A DNA stretch of 64,000 nucleotides, from NCBI RefSeq assembly GCF_900101545.1, contig NZ_FMZU01000021.1, positions 62,001-126,000 on the forward strand, read 5' to 3'. A program made the position numbers and the translations under genes. A model generated the notes under the pieces. It had not been told where the DNA came from and did not search any database. It saw nothing but the letters and a program-made list of their open reading frames with translations. This document shows, one piece after another, positions 16,100 through 24,143 of this stretch (position 1 is the first letter of the stretch; the number at the start of each line of letters is the position of its first letter). This DNA comes from Variovorax sp. CF079. GTDB lineage: Bacteria > Pseudomonadota > Gammaproteobacteria > Burkholderiales > Burkholderiaceae_C.

Positions 16100-17285
16100 A
16101 AGCACCGCTCCCCTGCCGTACGAAGGCGTCCGCGTCGTCGAATTCACCCACATGGTGATGGGCCCCACCTGCGGCATGCTGCTGGCCGATCTCGGCGCCG
16201 AGGTCATCAAGGTCGAGCCGATCGAAGGCGATGCCACGCGGCGCCTGCTGGGCTCCGGCGCCGGCTTCTTCCCGACCTTCAACCGCAACAAGAAGAGCAT
16301 CGCGCTCGACCTCAAGAAGCCCGAGGGCGTCGAGGCTGCGCTGCGCCTCGTCGCCACCGCCGACATCGTGAGCGAGAACTTCAAGCCCGGCACGATGAAG
16401 AAGCTGGGGCTGGACTACGAGAGCCTGAAGCAGCTCAACCCGCGCCTGATCTACGTGAGCCACAAGGGCTTCCTGCCCGGCCCCTACGACCATCGCACCG
16501 CGCTCGACGAGGTGGTGCAGATGATGGGCGGCCTGGCCTACATGACCGGCCGCATCGGCGACCCGCTGCGCGCCGGCACCAGCGTCAACGACATCATGGG
16601 CGGCATGTTCGGCGCCATCGGAGCGATGGCGGCGCTGCGCCAGCGCGAGCAGACCGGCCGCGGCTGCGAGGTGCAGTCGGCGCTGTTCGAGAACAACATC
16701 TTCCTGGTCGCGCAGCACATGATGCAGTTCGCCGCTACCGGCAAAGCGGCCGATCCGATGCCCAGCCGCATCTCGGCCTGGGCCGTGTACGACGTCTTCA
16801 CCGTCAAGGACGGCGAGCAGATATTCCTGGCCGCCGTCAGCGACAAGCAGTGGACCATCTTCTGCAGGGCCTTCGGCCTCGAGGAGATGCTGGCCGATCC
16901 GCGTTTGAAGACCAACAACGACCGCGTGCTCGCGCGCGACTGGATGATGCCGATGCTGCGCTCGCACCTGGCGGGCCACAGCGCGGCCGAACTGAGCGCC
17001 GTGTTCGAGAAGAACGAGCTGCCCTTCGCGCCCATCACCAAGCCGCAGGAGCTGTTCGACGATCCGCACCTCAACGCCACCGGTGGCCTGGCGCCGATCC
17101 GCATGAACGACGGCAGCACCTCGAAGGTGCCGCTGATGCCCTTCACGCTCGGCGGTGAACGCCCGGGCATCCGCATCCAGCCGCCGCTGCTCGGCGAGCA
17201 CACGAACGCGCTGCTGAAGGAGGTCGGCTACAGCGACGCGCAGATCGCCGAACTGAAGACGCAGAACATCACCACCGGAGACTGA
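16092..17285 (+). CDS. CaiB/BaiF family (class III) CoA-transferase
   Basis: A 397-residue class III CoA-transferase. The Rossmann-like N-terminus YEGVRVVEFTHMVMGPTCGM leads to LADLGAEVIKVEP (CoA binding), and the catalytic aspartate is Asp167 in AGTSVNDIMGG, which forms the aspartyl-CoA thioester. The length is typical. The start lies within the lyase gene's 3' end (8-base overlap) after AAGGAAAA. It probably charges the acid imported through the downstream Bug receptor system with CoA, feeding the lyase upstream. The actual acid is not readable from sequence. Confidence 0.92.
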   Translation: MSESTAPLPYEGVRVVEFTHMVMGPTCGMLLADLGAEVIKVEPIEGDATRRLLGSGAGFFPTFNRNKKSIALDLKKPEGVEAALRLVATADIVSENFKPGTMKKLGLDYESLKQLNPRLIYVSHKGFLPGPYDHRTALDEVVQMMGGLAYMTGRIGDPLRAGTSVNDIMGGMFGAIGAMAALRQREQTGRGCEVQSALFENNIFLVAQHMMQFAATGKAADPMPSRISAWAVYDVFTVKDGEQIFLAAVSDKQWTIFCRAFGLEEMLADPRLKTNNDRVLARDWMMPMLRSHLAGHSAAELSAVFEKNELPFAPITKPQELFDDPHLNATGGLAPIRMNDGSTSKVPLMPFTLGGERPGIRIQPPLLGEHTNALLKEVGYSDAQIAELKTQNITTGD

Positions 17286-17289
17286 ACCC

Positions 17290-18261
17290 ATGGCTTCCAT
17301 CCCACGCCGCGCGCTGCTCGCCTGCGCCGCGACCCTCGCCGTCCTGCCCGCGATGGCCCAGTCCGCCTGGCCCGACAAGCCGGTGCGTCTGGTCGTGCCC
17401 TACGCACCCGGCGGCACCACCGACTACGCCGCGCGCCAGATCGCGCAGAAGCTCACGGAGCAGACCGGCAAGTCCTTCTATGTCGAGAACAAGGCCGGTG
17501 CCAGCGGCACCATCGGCTCCGACATGGTGGCCAAGGCGCCGGCGGACGGCAGCAGCTTCCTGGTCAACGACACCACCTACGCGATGCTGCCGCACCTGTT
17601 CAAGAAGCTGCCGTGGGACCACGCGAGCGGCCTGGTGCCGGTCACCACCATCGTCGATGCGCCGCTGGTGCTGGTGGTCGGCGCCGCCTCGCCCTACAAG
17701 ACGGTGCAGGACCTGGTCGATGCCGCGCGCAAGAGTCCCGACAAGCTCACCTTCGGCTCGGGCGGCGTCGGCAGCTCCACCCATCTGGGCGGCGAGCTCT
17801 TCAAGCAGCACGGCAAGCTGGCCCTCACGCACGTGCCTTACAAGGGCGCGGGCGAGGCGATGCTGGGCGTGGTGTCGGGCCAGGTCGACGTGCTGGTCAC
17901 CGCCGCGCCCACGGCCATCCCGCAGGTCAAGGGCGGCAAGGTGCGCGCGCTGCTGGTCACCTCGCCGAAACGGCTCGACGCACTGGCCGATGTGCCGACC
18001 AGTGCCGAGGCCGGCATGAAGGCCTTCAACGCCACCAACTGGTTCGGCATCGCCGCGCCCAAGGGCACGCCGCAGCCGATCATCGACAAGCTGCAGGCCG
18101 AGGTGAAGAAGGCGTTGGCCTCGCCCGAGCTGGTCAAGCGCTTCGCCGAGCAGGGCGCGGCGCCCGGCGGCATGGCGGTGGCCGAGTTCCAGAACTACGT
18201 GAAGAGCCAGACGCAGGACTGGGGTGCGGTCATCAAGGCCGCCGGCGTGCAGCCGGAGTGA
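17290..18261 (+). CDS. tripartite tricarboxylate transporter substrate-binding protein (Bug family)
   Basis: A 323-residue periplasmic receptor. Its N-terminus MASIPRRALLACAATLAVLP then AMAQ is a signal peptide; WPDKPVRLVVPYAPGGTTDY is the Bug-family signature that forms the carboxylate-binding loop, and ENKAGASGTIGSDMVAKAPADG follows as expected. Bug proteins bind carboxylates and work with TctAB membrane subunits; none is encoded here, which is common because Burkholderiales carry many orphan receptors. GGAG precedes the ATG and the gene starts 4 bases after the CoA-transferase stop, so it belongs to the same operon. Confidence 0.93.
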   Translation: MASIPRRALLACAATLAVLPAMAQSAWPDKPVRLVVPYAPGGTTDYAARQIAQKLTEQTGKSFYVENKAGASGTIGSDMVAKAPADGSSFLVNDTTYAMLPHLFKKLPWDHASGLVPVTTIVDAPLVLVVGAASPYKTVQDLVDAARKSPDKLTFGSGGVGSSTHLGGELFKQHGKLALTHVPYKGAGEAMLGVVSGQVDVLVTAAPTAIPQVKGGKVRALLVTSPKRLDALADVPTSAEAGMKAFNATNWFGIAAPKGTPQPIIDKLQAEVKKALASPELVKRFAEQGAAPGGMAVAEFQNYVKSQTQDWGAVIKAAGVQPE

Positions 18262-18268
18262 GCGGGCC

Positions 18269-19192
18269 ATGTGGAGCTTAAGCTTCAAGCCGCCGGAAAT
18301 CATCGAGGCCCGCGTGCTGACGCGGCTGCCCGATGCATTGCGACAGCCGCGCCGCACCGACTGGGTCGATGCCAACAAGCCCGGCCATGTGATGGACAGC
18401 TTCCTCGAAGGGCCGGTGTTCGACCGGGCCGGCAACCTGTACGTCACCGACATTCCCTACGGCCGCATCTTCCGCATCACGCCGGTGCTCGACTGGCAAC
18501 TGGTCGTGCAGTACGAAGGCTGGCCCAACGGCATGGCGATCCACGCCGACGGCAGCCTCTGGATCGCCGACTACCGGCGCGGCATCCTGAAGCTCGATGC
18601 GGCAAGCGGAGCGATCGAGCCCGTGCTTGCGCACCGCAACAGCGAGTCCTTCAAGGGGGTGAACGACCTGACGTTCGATAGCGCTGGCCGTCTCTTCTTC
18701 ACCGACCAGGGCCAGACCGGCCTGCACGATCCCACGGGCCGCGTCTATCGCCTCGGCACCGATGGCAAGCTGGATCTGCTGCTCTCCAACGCGCCCAGCC
18801 CCAACGGCATCGCCGTGAGCGAAGACGGCAAGCTGCTCTTCGTCGCCGTCACGCGCGGTAACCAGGTGTGGCGCGCGCCGCTCCTGCCCGACGGCAGCAT
18901 CTCGAAGATGGGCGCCTTCCAGAGCTTCTTCGGCACCAGCGGACCCGACGGCCTGGCGCTCGCGGACGACGGCAGCCTGGTGGTGGCGCATGCGAGCCTG
19001 GGCGGTGCCTTCGTACTCAATGCGCGCGGCGAGATCACGCATTTCGTGCGCAGTCCGGGCGGCCAGACCGTTACCAATGTGGCGTTCAGGCCGGGAACAG
19101 GGGAGCTGGTGATGACCGAATCGGCGACCGGGACCGTGCTGTCGGCCGAGCTGCCCGTGGCGGGCGTGCCGCTGTTCTCCCACCGGTCCTAG
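18269..19192 (+). CDS. SMP-30/gluconolactonase/LRE family protein
   Basis: A 307-residue six-bladed beta-propeller. LEGPVFDRAGNLYVTDIPYG supplies the metal-binding Glu, and FKGVNDLTFDSAGRLFFTDQ the conserved Asn-Asp pair, with further blades ending SPNGIAVSEDGKLLFVA and SGPDGLALADDGSL (metal-ligand Asp). Such proteins hydrolyse lactones with a divalent metal. The ATG at 18269 comes 7 bases after the Bug-receptor stop; an earlier in-frame start overlaps that gene and adds no family residues. As the last gene of the operon it may open a lactone intermediate or substrate. Confidence 0.88.
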   Translation: MWSLSFKPPEIIEARVLTRLPDALRQPRRTDWVDANKPGHVMDSFLEGPVFDRAGNLYVTDIPYGRIFRITPVLDWQLVVQYEGWPNGMAIHADGSLWIADYRRGILKLDAASGAIEPVLAHRNSESFKGVNDLTFDSAGRLFFTDQGQTGLHDPTGRVYRLGTDGKLDLLLSNAPSPNGIAVSEDGKLLFVAVTRGNQVWRAPLLPDGSISKMGAFQSFFGTSGPDGLALADDGSLVVAHASLGGAFVLNARGEITHFVRSPGGQTVTNVAFRPGTGELVMTESATGTVLSAELPVAGVPLFSHRS

Positions 19193-19212
19193 CCCATGCG
19201 GGCCCTGCCCCC

Positions 19213-19671
19213 TCAGGCCGTCATCAGCGGCGGCCAGTTGTGGGTTTCGCCGCGCCCCTCGCGGCACCACGCATACAGCGCGTCATACATCACCAAACCG
19301 TGGCGCAGCATCTCGTGGTCGTCGGCAAACACGCGGGACAGACCGAGCGAGATGGCGTACAGCCCCGCGGACTGCGGCGTGAGGTCCGGCCGCGAGGTGT
19401 CGGCGCCGCGAACGATGGCGGCCAGCTGCAGCAGCGACGGCTCGTCCAGGCGGTACTTCGTCAGGAAGGCGTCGAAGCTGCACAGCTCGCCGACATGGCT
19501 CATCTCCACCCCGGGGATGTCGTAGGGCGTGGCGCCGGTGTCCGCCGCGATGCGCAGCACCTCCGGCGCCGGCACGTAGAGGAACTCGGCCTCGCGGTCG
19601 ATGAAGCGCAGGATCAACCAGGGGCAGGCAATGCGGTCGATCTTCGGGCGTTCGCGGGTCACCCACTTCAT
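19213..19671 (-). CDS. ChrB C-terminal-domain protein (chromate resistance)
   Basis: A 152-residue protein consisting only of the domain found at the C-terminus of ChrB (PF09828). It shows the hallmarks KWVTRERPKIDRIACPWLI, LRFIDREAEFLYVPAPEV and a downstream GATPYDIPGVEMSHVG, all parallel to residues 178-260 of the full ChrB encoded 2 kb upstream in the same operon. The N-terminal half of ChrB is absent. It is the last gene of the chromate operon, its start overlapping the rhodanese-fusion stop by 4 bases. Role: unknown accessory in chromate sensing or resistance; it cannot be assumed to bind DNA. Confidence 0.85.
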   Translation of the reverse strand: MKWVTRERPKIDRIACPWLILRFIDREAEFLYVPAPEVLRIAADTGATPYDIPGVEMSHVGELCSFDAFLTKYRLDEPSLLQLAAIVRGADTSRPDLTPQSAGLYAISLGLSRVFADDHEMLRHGLVMYDALYAWCREGRGETHNWPPLMTA

Positions 19672-20300
19672 GATGTCCCTCCTTGCTTGCCGGGCTTGCC
19701 GGGCTTGGCGGCGAGTGGTTGCCCGGCGCTCTGCCAGCCGTCGATACCGCCGCGCAGGTAGCGCGCCTGCAGGCCCGCGGCGCGCAGGCGCATCGCCGTC
19801 GAGCGCCCCACCTCGTGGCCGTAGACGCAGTAGACGACCACCTCGCGGTCGGTGGGCAATTCGCCGGCCCAATCGCCGACATCGGCCGGGTCGCGCCAGC
19901 GGGCGCCGGGAATCATCGATGCCGCCTGTTCGAACACGCCGGCGCGACGCACGTCGAGCAGCAAGGCGTCCGCGACCTCGTCCTGGCGCGCACCGAAGGG
20001 CTCGCTCGCCGCATGCACGGCCTCCTGGTAGCGCTCGTACACCGGATTCCAGTCGATGGCGGCGATGAACGCTTCGATGTCTTCCTGCTTGTCGACGGCC
20101 AGGATCGGTATGCCGTCGCCGCCGGGCGCCTGCTGATTGACGAGCGTGCCCTCGCGCGGCTGGAACATCAGCAGCACGGAGCTCGAAGCGCCACCGGGCG
20201 TCCTGGCCATCGCGATGAACTCCTCGCGCCAACGCTCGACGCTGCCGAAATTGGCGGCCAGGGCCAGCGCCATCGGTGGGGGCAGGACGGATGCATCCAT
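19668..20300 (-). CDS. fused superoxide-dismutase-like / rhodanese protein of the chromate operon
   Basis: A 210-residue fusion. Residues about 10-92 follow the C-terminal domain of Fe/Mn superoxide dismutase (LALAANFGSVERWREEF at the start, WNPVYERYQEA at the end), but the metal motif DxWEH is replaced by D70-KQED and the N-terminal SOD half with its two His ligands is absent, so no dismutase activity is expected. Residues 105-195 are a rhodanese domain with Cys158 in the loop CVYGHE and a final YLRGGIDGWQ. Established context: other chr clusters encode a SOD (ChrC) and a rhodanese (ChrE) separately. Here they are one polypeptide. The Gly/Lys/Pro tail is short and disordered. Confidence 0.85.
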   Translation of the reverse strand: MDASVLPPPMALALAANFGSVERWREEFIAMARTPGGASSSVLLMFQPREGTLVNQQAPGGDGIPILAVDKQEDIEAFIAAIDWNPVYERYQEAVHAASEPFGARQDEVADALLLDVRRAGVFEQAASMIPGARWRDPADVGDWAGELPTDREVVVYCVYGHEVGRSTAMRLRAAGLQARYLRGGIDGWQSAGQPLAAKPGKPGKQGGTS

Positions 20301-20310
20301 GGAACTCTCC

Positions 20311-21684
20311 TCAGGGGAAAAGCAGCGGCCTGCCCAACGTGACGGCGAGCCCCGCCAGTGCGCAGGCGCCGAGCAGCGGCATCACGCCGAGCTTGAAGCG
20401 GAACAGGGCGATGGCCGCGGCCACGACGATGACGGCCGAGACGAAATCGAAGCGGCCGCCGAAGCCCTGCGGCCACAGCACGTGGTACGCGAAGAACAGT
20501 GCGAGATTCAGGATCACGCCCACCACCGCCGCGGTGATCGCGGACAGCGGCGCGGTGAAGCCCAGCTTGCCGTGGGTCGACTCGACCAGCGGCCCGCCCG
20601 CCAGGATGAAGATAAAGGAGGGCAGGAAGGTGAAGAAGGTGACGACCGTGGCAGCCAGTGCCCCACCGAGGAACAGCGCATCGGGTCCCAGCACCTGCTT
20701 CGCCCATCCGCCGACGAAGCCCACGAAGGCCACCACCATGATCAGCGGGCCCGGGGTCGTCTCGCCCAGGGCCAGGCCGTCGATCATCTGCGCGCCGCTG
20801 AGCCAATGGTGCTGTTCGACCGCACCCTGGTAGACATAGGGCAGCACCGCGTAGGCGCCGCCGAAAGTCAGCAGCGCCGCCTTGGTGAAGAACCAGCCCA
20901 TCTGCGTTAACGTGCCCTGCAGGCCTTGGATGGCGATGAGCGCGCCCATCGCGAGCGCCCATGCACCCAGCCCGACGGCCAGCAGCTTCGCCAGGTGGCT
21001 GCGCGAGAAGCGCGCGTGTGCCGGCGTCGGCGTGTCGTCGTCGATCAGCGCCGGTCCGTAGCTCTGCTGTTGGCTGCCGTGGCCGCCGCCGAGCGCGAAC
21101 ACGGCGGGCGCCCGGCGCGCGCCGAAGTGCCCGATCAGCCCGGCCGCGAGGACGATGGCCGGGAAGGGCGTGTCGAAAGCGAAGATGGCCACGAAGGCCG
21201 CCGCCGCGATGCCCCACATCCAGGGGTTCTTGAGCGCGCGCGTGCCGATGCGGTGCGCCGCGTGCAGCACCAGCGCCGTCACGGCCGGCTTGATGCCGTA
21301 GAAGATGCCGGCCACCACCGGCACGTCGCCGAAGCGCAGGTAGATCCACGAAAGCGCGATCAGGATGAAGAGCGAGGGCAGCACGAACAAGGCGCCGGCG
21401 ACGATGCCGCCCCAGGTGCGGTGCATGAGCCAGCCGATGTAGGTGGCCAACTGCTGGGCCTCCGGACCGGGCAGCAGCATGCAGTAGTTGAGCGCGTGCA
21501 GAAATCGCTTCTCGCTGATCCAGCGCCGGCGCTCGACCAGCTCGGTGTGCATGATCGCGATCTGCCCCGCCGGCCCGCCGAAGCTGATGAAGCCGAGCTT
21601 GAGCCAGAAGCGGAAGGCCGCGCCGAAGCTGACGGGGTCGGGCGGGGCGATCGCCTCGCCCGTTTTCTCCAAAGTGGCGCTCAC
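20311..21684 (-). CDS. chrA: chromate efflux transporter
   Basis: A 457-residue inner-membrane protein with two homologous CHR domains, typical long-chain ChrA. The first has FWLKLGFISFGGPAGQIAIM and CMLLPGPEAQQLATYIGWLM, the second FFTKAALLTFGGAYAVLPYV and LALGETTPGPLIMVVAFVGF; FGGP and PGP motifs are the family markers. It extrudes chromate using the proton motive force. The start is a GTG at 21682-21684 that overlaps the chrB stop (GTGA), giving a sensible N-terminus; the frame stays open far upstream but only as antisense to other genes. The transporter is followed after 10 bases by the SOD/rhodanese fusion. Confidence 0.93.
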   Translation of the reverse strand: MSATLEKTGEAIAPPDPVSFGAAFRFWLKLGFISFGGPAGQIAIMHTELVERRRWISEKRFLHALNYCMLLPGPEAQQLATYIGWLMHRTWGGIVAGALFVLPSLFILIALSWIYLRFGDVPVVAGIFYGIKPAVTALVLHAAHRIGTRALKNPWMWGIAAAAFVAIFAFDTPFPAIVLAAGLIGHFGARRAPAVFALGGGHGSQQQSYGPALIDDDTPTPAHARFSRSHLAKLLAVGLGAWALAMGALIAIQGLQGTLTQMGWFFTKAALLTFGGAYAVLPYVYQGAVEQHHWLSGAQMIDGLALGETTPGPLIMVVAFVGFVGGWAKQVLGPDALFLGGALAATVVTFFTFLPSFIFILAGGPLVESTHGKLGFTAPLSAITAAVVGVILNLALFFAYHVLWPQGFGGRFDFVSAVIVVAAAIALFRFKLGVMPLLGACALAGLAVTLGRPLLFP

Positions 21685-22637
21685 GAAGATGCTCCCGGCG
21701 CCGCATACAGCGCATCGAATACGGCCGCCGCGGCGGCGATCAGCTTGTCGTCCTTGGCGTGCACTTCGCGCAGGCCGCCCAGTACCGCTTCCAGCCCGGC
21801 CGCTTCGGGCACGGGGATGCCGCCGACGTCGAGATAGTGCACCGCGCCGGCGACGCGCTGCAGCCTCGGATCGGATTCCAGGCCGAAGCTCGCGGCCATC
21901 ACTTCGAAGGTGACGCGCGTCCCGACGTGGGTGAAGCGCGCGCCGTCGTAGTCGAAGCCGATGGCGCCGCGCGGCGTGCGAACCGGGGCGCGGGCCCCGT
22001 CCAGCCAGACGAACTCGGCCGCCGGGTCGATGAAACGCCGCACCAGCCAGGCGCAGGCCAGCCGGTCCACCCACGGGCGCGCGCGGGTGGCCCAGCGCTT
22101 GCCCTGGAACCGGGCCCGATCCAGTCGCTCGATGCCGTCGTTCGGGCGCGGCTGCGGTTCGCCCTTGGAGAACCTGGCGTCGAGCGTGCGCCGCAGCGCC
22201 AGCAGTTCGGACTCGGCCTGTTCGGCGGCCGGGCCGGGGTAGTAGTCGATGCCGCGCAAGGCCTGCAGCGCGTCGGCCACGCCGCGCTGCCGGCGCCTGG
22301 CCTCGGTTTCGGCCAGGCCTTCGAGTTCGAGCTGCAGCGCCGTCGCGGTTTCGCGCCACTGCGCATAGGCATCGGTGCGATCGAACTGCGCCAGCACCTC
22401 GACGCGCTGGGCCTCGTCGCGCGGCGCGAGCGTCATCACCGACGCCGTGCCGCCGTGCTCGCGCACCTCGGCGGCCAGGGACTCCAGGATCGATGCGTGC
22501 GCGTCGGGCAGCAGGTAGGCGCCGTCGCGCAGCGCCGCGCACCCCAGCGCCTTGAGCGCCCGCCAGATGCGCAGGCGCACCGCGTTGGGCTGGGTCGGAA
22601 GGGTGACGATCAGGATGGCCCACATGGTGAGTAGCAT
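21681..22637 (-). CDS. chrB: chromate resistance regulator ChrB
   Basis: A protein of up to 318 residues and first gene of the chromate operon. The N-terminal half (VRLRIWRALKALGCAALRDG, YLLPDA) and the C-terminal Chrome_Resist domain (RWATRARPWVDRLACAWLVR, RFIDPAAEFVWLDG) match ChrB, described as a chromate-responsive repressor of chrA. The stop overlaps the GTG start of chrA. Two ATGs are possible: 22637 (MLLTMWAIL) lies inside a palindrome, whereas 22625 (MWAILIVTLP) lies just after it and agrees better with an operator covering the transcription start; I give the longer form and prefer the shorter. Confidence 0.9.
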   Translation of the reverse strand: MLLTMWAILIVTLPTQPNAVRLRIWRALKALGCAALRDGAYLLPDAHASILESLAAEVREHGGTASVMTLAPRDEAQRVEVLAQFDRTDAYAQWRETATALQLELEGLAETEARRRQRGVADALQALRGIDYYPGPAAEQAESELLALRRTLDARFSKGEPQPRPNDGIERLDRARFQGKRWATRARPWVDRLACAWLVRRFIDPAAEFVWLDGARAPVRTPRGAIGFDYDGARFTHVGTRVTFEVMAASFGLESDPRLQRVAGAVHYLDVGGIPVPEAAGLEAVLGGLREVHAKDDKLIAAAAAVFDALYAAPGASS

Positions 22638-22655
22638 ACGCTACAAGAAATGTAG
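22631..22655. promoter_or_regulatory. overlapping palindromes at the chrB start, candidate ChrB operator
   Basis: Two perfect inverted repeats share four bases. 22631-22644 reads GTAGC-ATAC-GCTAC and 22641-22655 reads CTACA-AGAAA-TGTAG. They lie in the 85-base divergent gap between chrB and the LysR gene and cover the upstream chrB ATG. An AT-rich stretch follows on the chrB promoter side. Confidence 0.6.
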
Positions 22656-22722
22656 TATCAATATCAAAATTCGGAGCCGGGATTGGTGGCGCCGGCAGCG
22701 CATGCATCATTGACGCCCCGCC

Positions 22723-23658
22723 ATGGACAGACTCAAGCAACTCGAATCCTTCGTCGCCATCGCCACCCGCGGCAGCCTCACGGCCGCGGCCAAGGCCGAG
22801 GGCGTGGCGCCGGCGATCATGGGCCGGCGCCTGGATGCGCTGGAGGAGCGCCTCGGCGTCAAGCTCCTGCTGCGCACCACGCGCCGCATCACGCTCACGC
22901 ACGAGGGCAGCGCCTTCCTCGAGGACTGCCAGCGCCTGCTGGTCGAGCTCGCGAACGCCGAGGCCAGCGTGAGCGCCGGCGGCGTCAAGGCCGCCGGCCA
23001 TCTGCGCGTGACGGCACCGGCGGGCTTCGGCCGGCGCCATGTCGCGCCGCTGGTGCCGCGCTTCCACGAGCTGCACCCCGAAGTCACGATCTCGCTCAAC
23101 CTCAGCGACCGCGTGATCGACGTGGCACGCGAGAGCTACGACTGCGCGGTGCGCGTGGGCGACCTGCCGGACTCCTCGCTGGTGAGCCTGCGCCTGGCCG
23201 ACAACCGGCGCCGCTGCGTCGCTACGCCCGAGTTCGTGCGTCGCCACGGCGCGCCGCGGCATCCGGGCGAGCTGGCGCGCTTCGCCTGCCTCAGCCTGTC
23301 GAGCGATGCCTCGCAGACCCGCGGTTGGGCCTTTCGCGTGCCGACCGCGGGCGGCGAGCACGAAGTGATCTACCTCAAGCCGACCGGCCCGCTCGATTGC
23401 TCCGACGGCCAGGTGCTGCACGACTGGTGCCTGGCCGGCCACGGCATCGCCTGGCGCAGCACCTGGGAGGTGGAGGCCGAGATCGACGCCGGCCTGCTGG
23501 TGCCGCTGCTCGACGAGTTCGCCGCGCCGCCCAACGGCATCTACGCGGTATTCCCGCAACGCAAGCATCTGCCGCTGCGCGTGCGGCTGTGGCTCGATTT
23601 TCTGAAGGCGCACTATGCGCGGCCGGAGTTCTGGGGCGGCACAATCGCTGCGCAGTAG
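22723..23658 (+). CDS. LysR family transcriptional regulator
   Basis: A 311-residue LysR regulator beginning MDRLKQLESFVAIATRGSLT, with the HTH recognition region GVAPAIMGRRLDALEERLG (note PAIMGRRL in place of the more common PSAVSRQI). The effector-binding domain contains HLRVTAPAGFGRRHVAPLV and ends near the C-terminus with LRVRLWLDFLKAHY, as in the CrgA/AaeR-type subgroup. It is divergent from chrB and 20 bases upstream of the DUF2214 gene. It could control the membrane-protein genes downstream; no operator of its own stands out from the ChrB palindromes. Confidence 0.92.
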   Translation: MDRLKQLESFVAIATRGSLTAAAKAEGVAPAIMGRRLDALEERLGVKLLLRTTRRITLTHEGSAFLEDCQRLLVELANAEASVSAGGVKAAGHLRVTAPAGFGRRHVAPLVPRFHELHPEVTISLNLSDRVIDVARESYDCAVRVGDLPDSSLVSLRLADNRRRCVATPEFVRRHGAPRHPGELARFACLSLSSDASQTRGWAFRVPTAGGEHEVIYLKPTGPLDCSDGQVLHDWCLAGHGIAWRSTWEVEAEIDAGLLVPLLDEFAAPPNGIYAVFPQRKHLPLRVRLWLDFLKAHYARPEFWGGTIAAQ

Positions 23659-23678
23659 AAACAACAGGAAAAACCACG

Positions 23679-24137
23679 ATGACCCTCGAAGCGATCCTTG
23701 CCTACCTGCACATCCTGGCCATCCTCACGATGGTGGTCTTCATCTCGAGCGAAGCCGCGCTGTGCCGCGTGCAGTGGCTCAACTCCGCGGTGGTCGAGCG
23801 CCTCGCCAAGGTCGACATGGTCTACGGCTTCTCCGCCATCGCCGTGCTCGCGACCGGCGTCGCGCGCACCTGGTGGGGCATGAAGGGCACCACCTGGTAC
23901 TGGACCAATCCGCTGCTGCACGTGAAGCTCACGCTCTTCATCATCATCGGCGTGATCTCGATCTTCCCGACGCTGACCTACTTCCGCTGGCGCAAGGCGG
24001 TGCGTTCCACCGGCACCCTGCCGAGCGAGGCCGAGATCAAGAAGACCCGGCGGCTGGTGATGATCCAGGCGCACCTGCTCGTGCTGATCCCGCTGGTCGC
24101 CGCCTTCCTGGCACGCGGCTTCGGCGCGCGGAGCTAG
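23679..24137 (+). CDS. DUF2214 family membrane protein
   Basis: A 152-residue integral membrane protein with four hydrophobic segments (about 5-23, 45-65, 80-100, 127-147): LEAILAYLHILAILTMVVFI, the second around YGFSAIAVLATGVART, the third LTLFIIIGVISIFPTLTYF, and the fourth LLVLIPLVAAFLAR. The WWGMKGTTWYWTNPLLHVKL loop is typical for DUF2214. Function is unknown. AGGAAAA precedes the ATG. It follows the LysR gene after 20 bases and is 6 bases from the next membrane protein, so the three or four genes may be one transcript. Confidence 0.86.
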   Translation: MTLEAILAYLHILAILTMVVFISSEAALCRVQWLNSAVVERLAKVDMVYGFSAIAVLATGVARTWWGMKGTTWYWTNPLLHVKLTLFIIIGVISIFPTLTYFRWRKAVRSTGTLPSEAEIKKTRRLVMIQAHLLVLIPLVAAFLARGFGARS

Positions 24138-24143
24138 CCCCGC

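Noticed and set aside
21685-23664. The chrA frame stays open for a further 660 codons upstream
   Set aside because: That part reads antisense to chrB's other frame and to the LysR gene; the ChrA family start coincides with a GTG overlapping the chrB stop.
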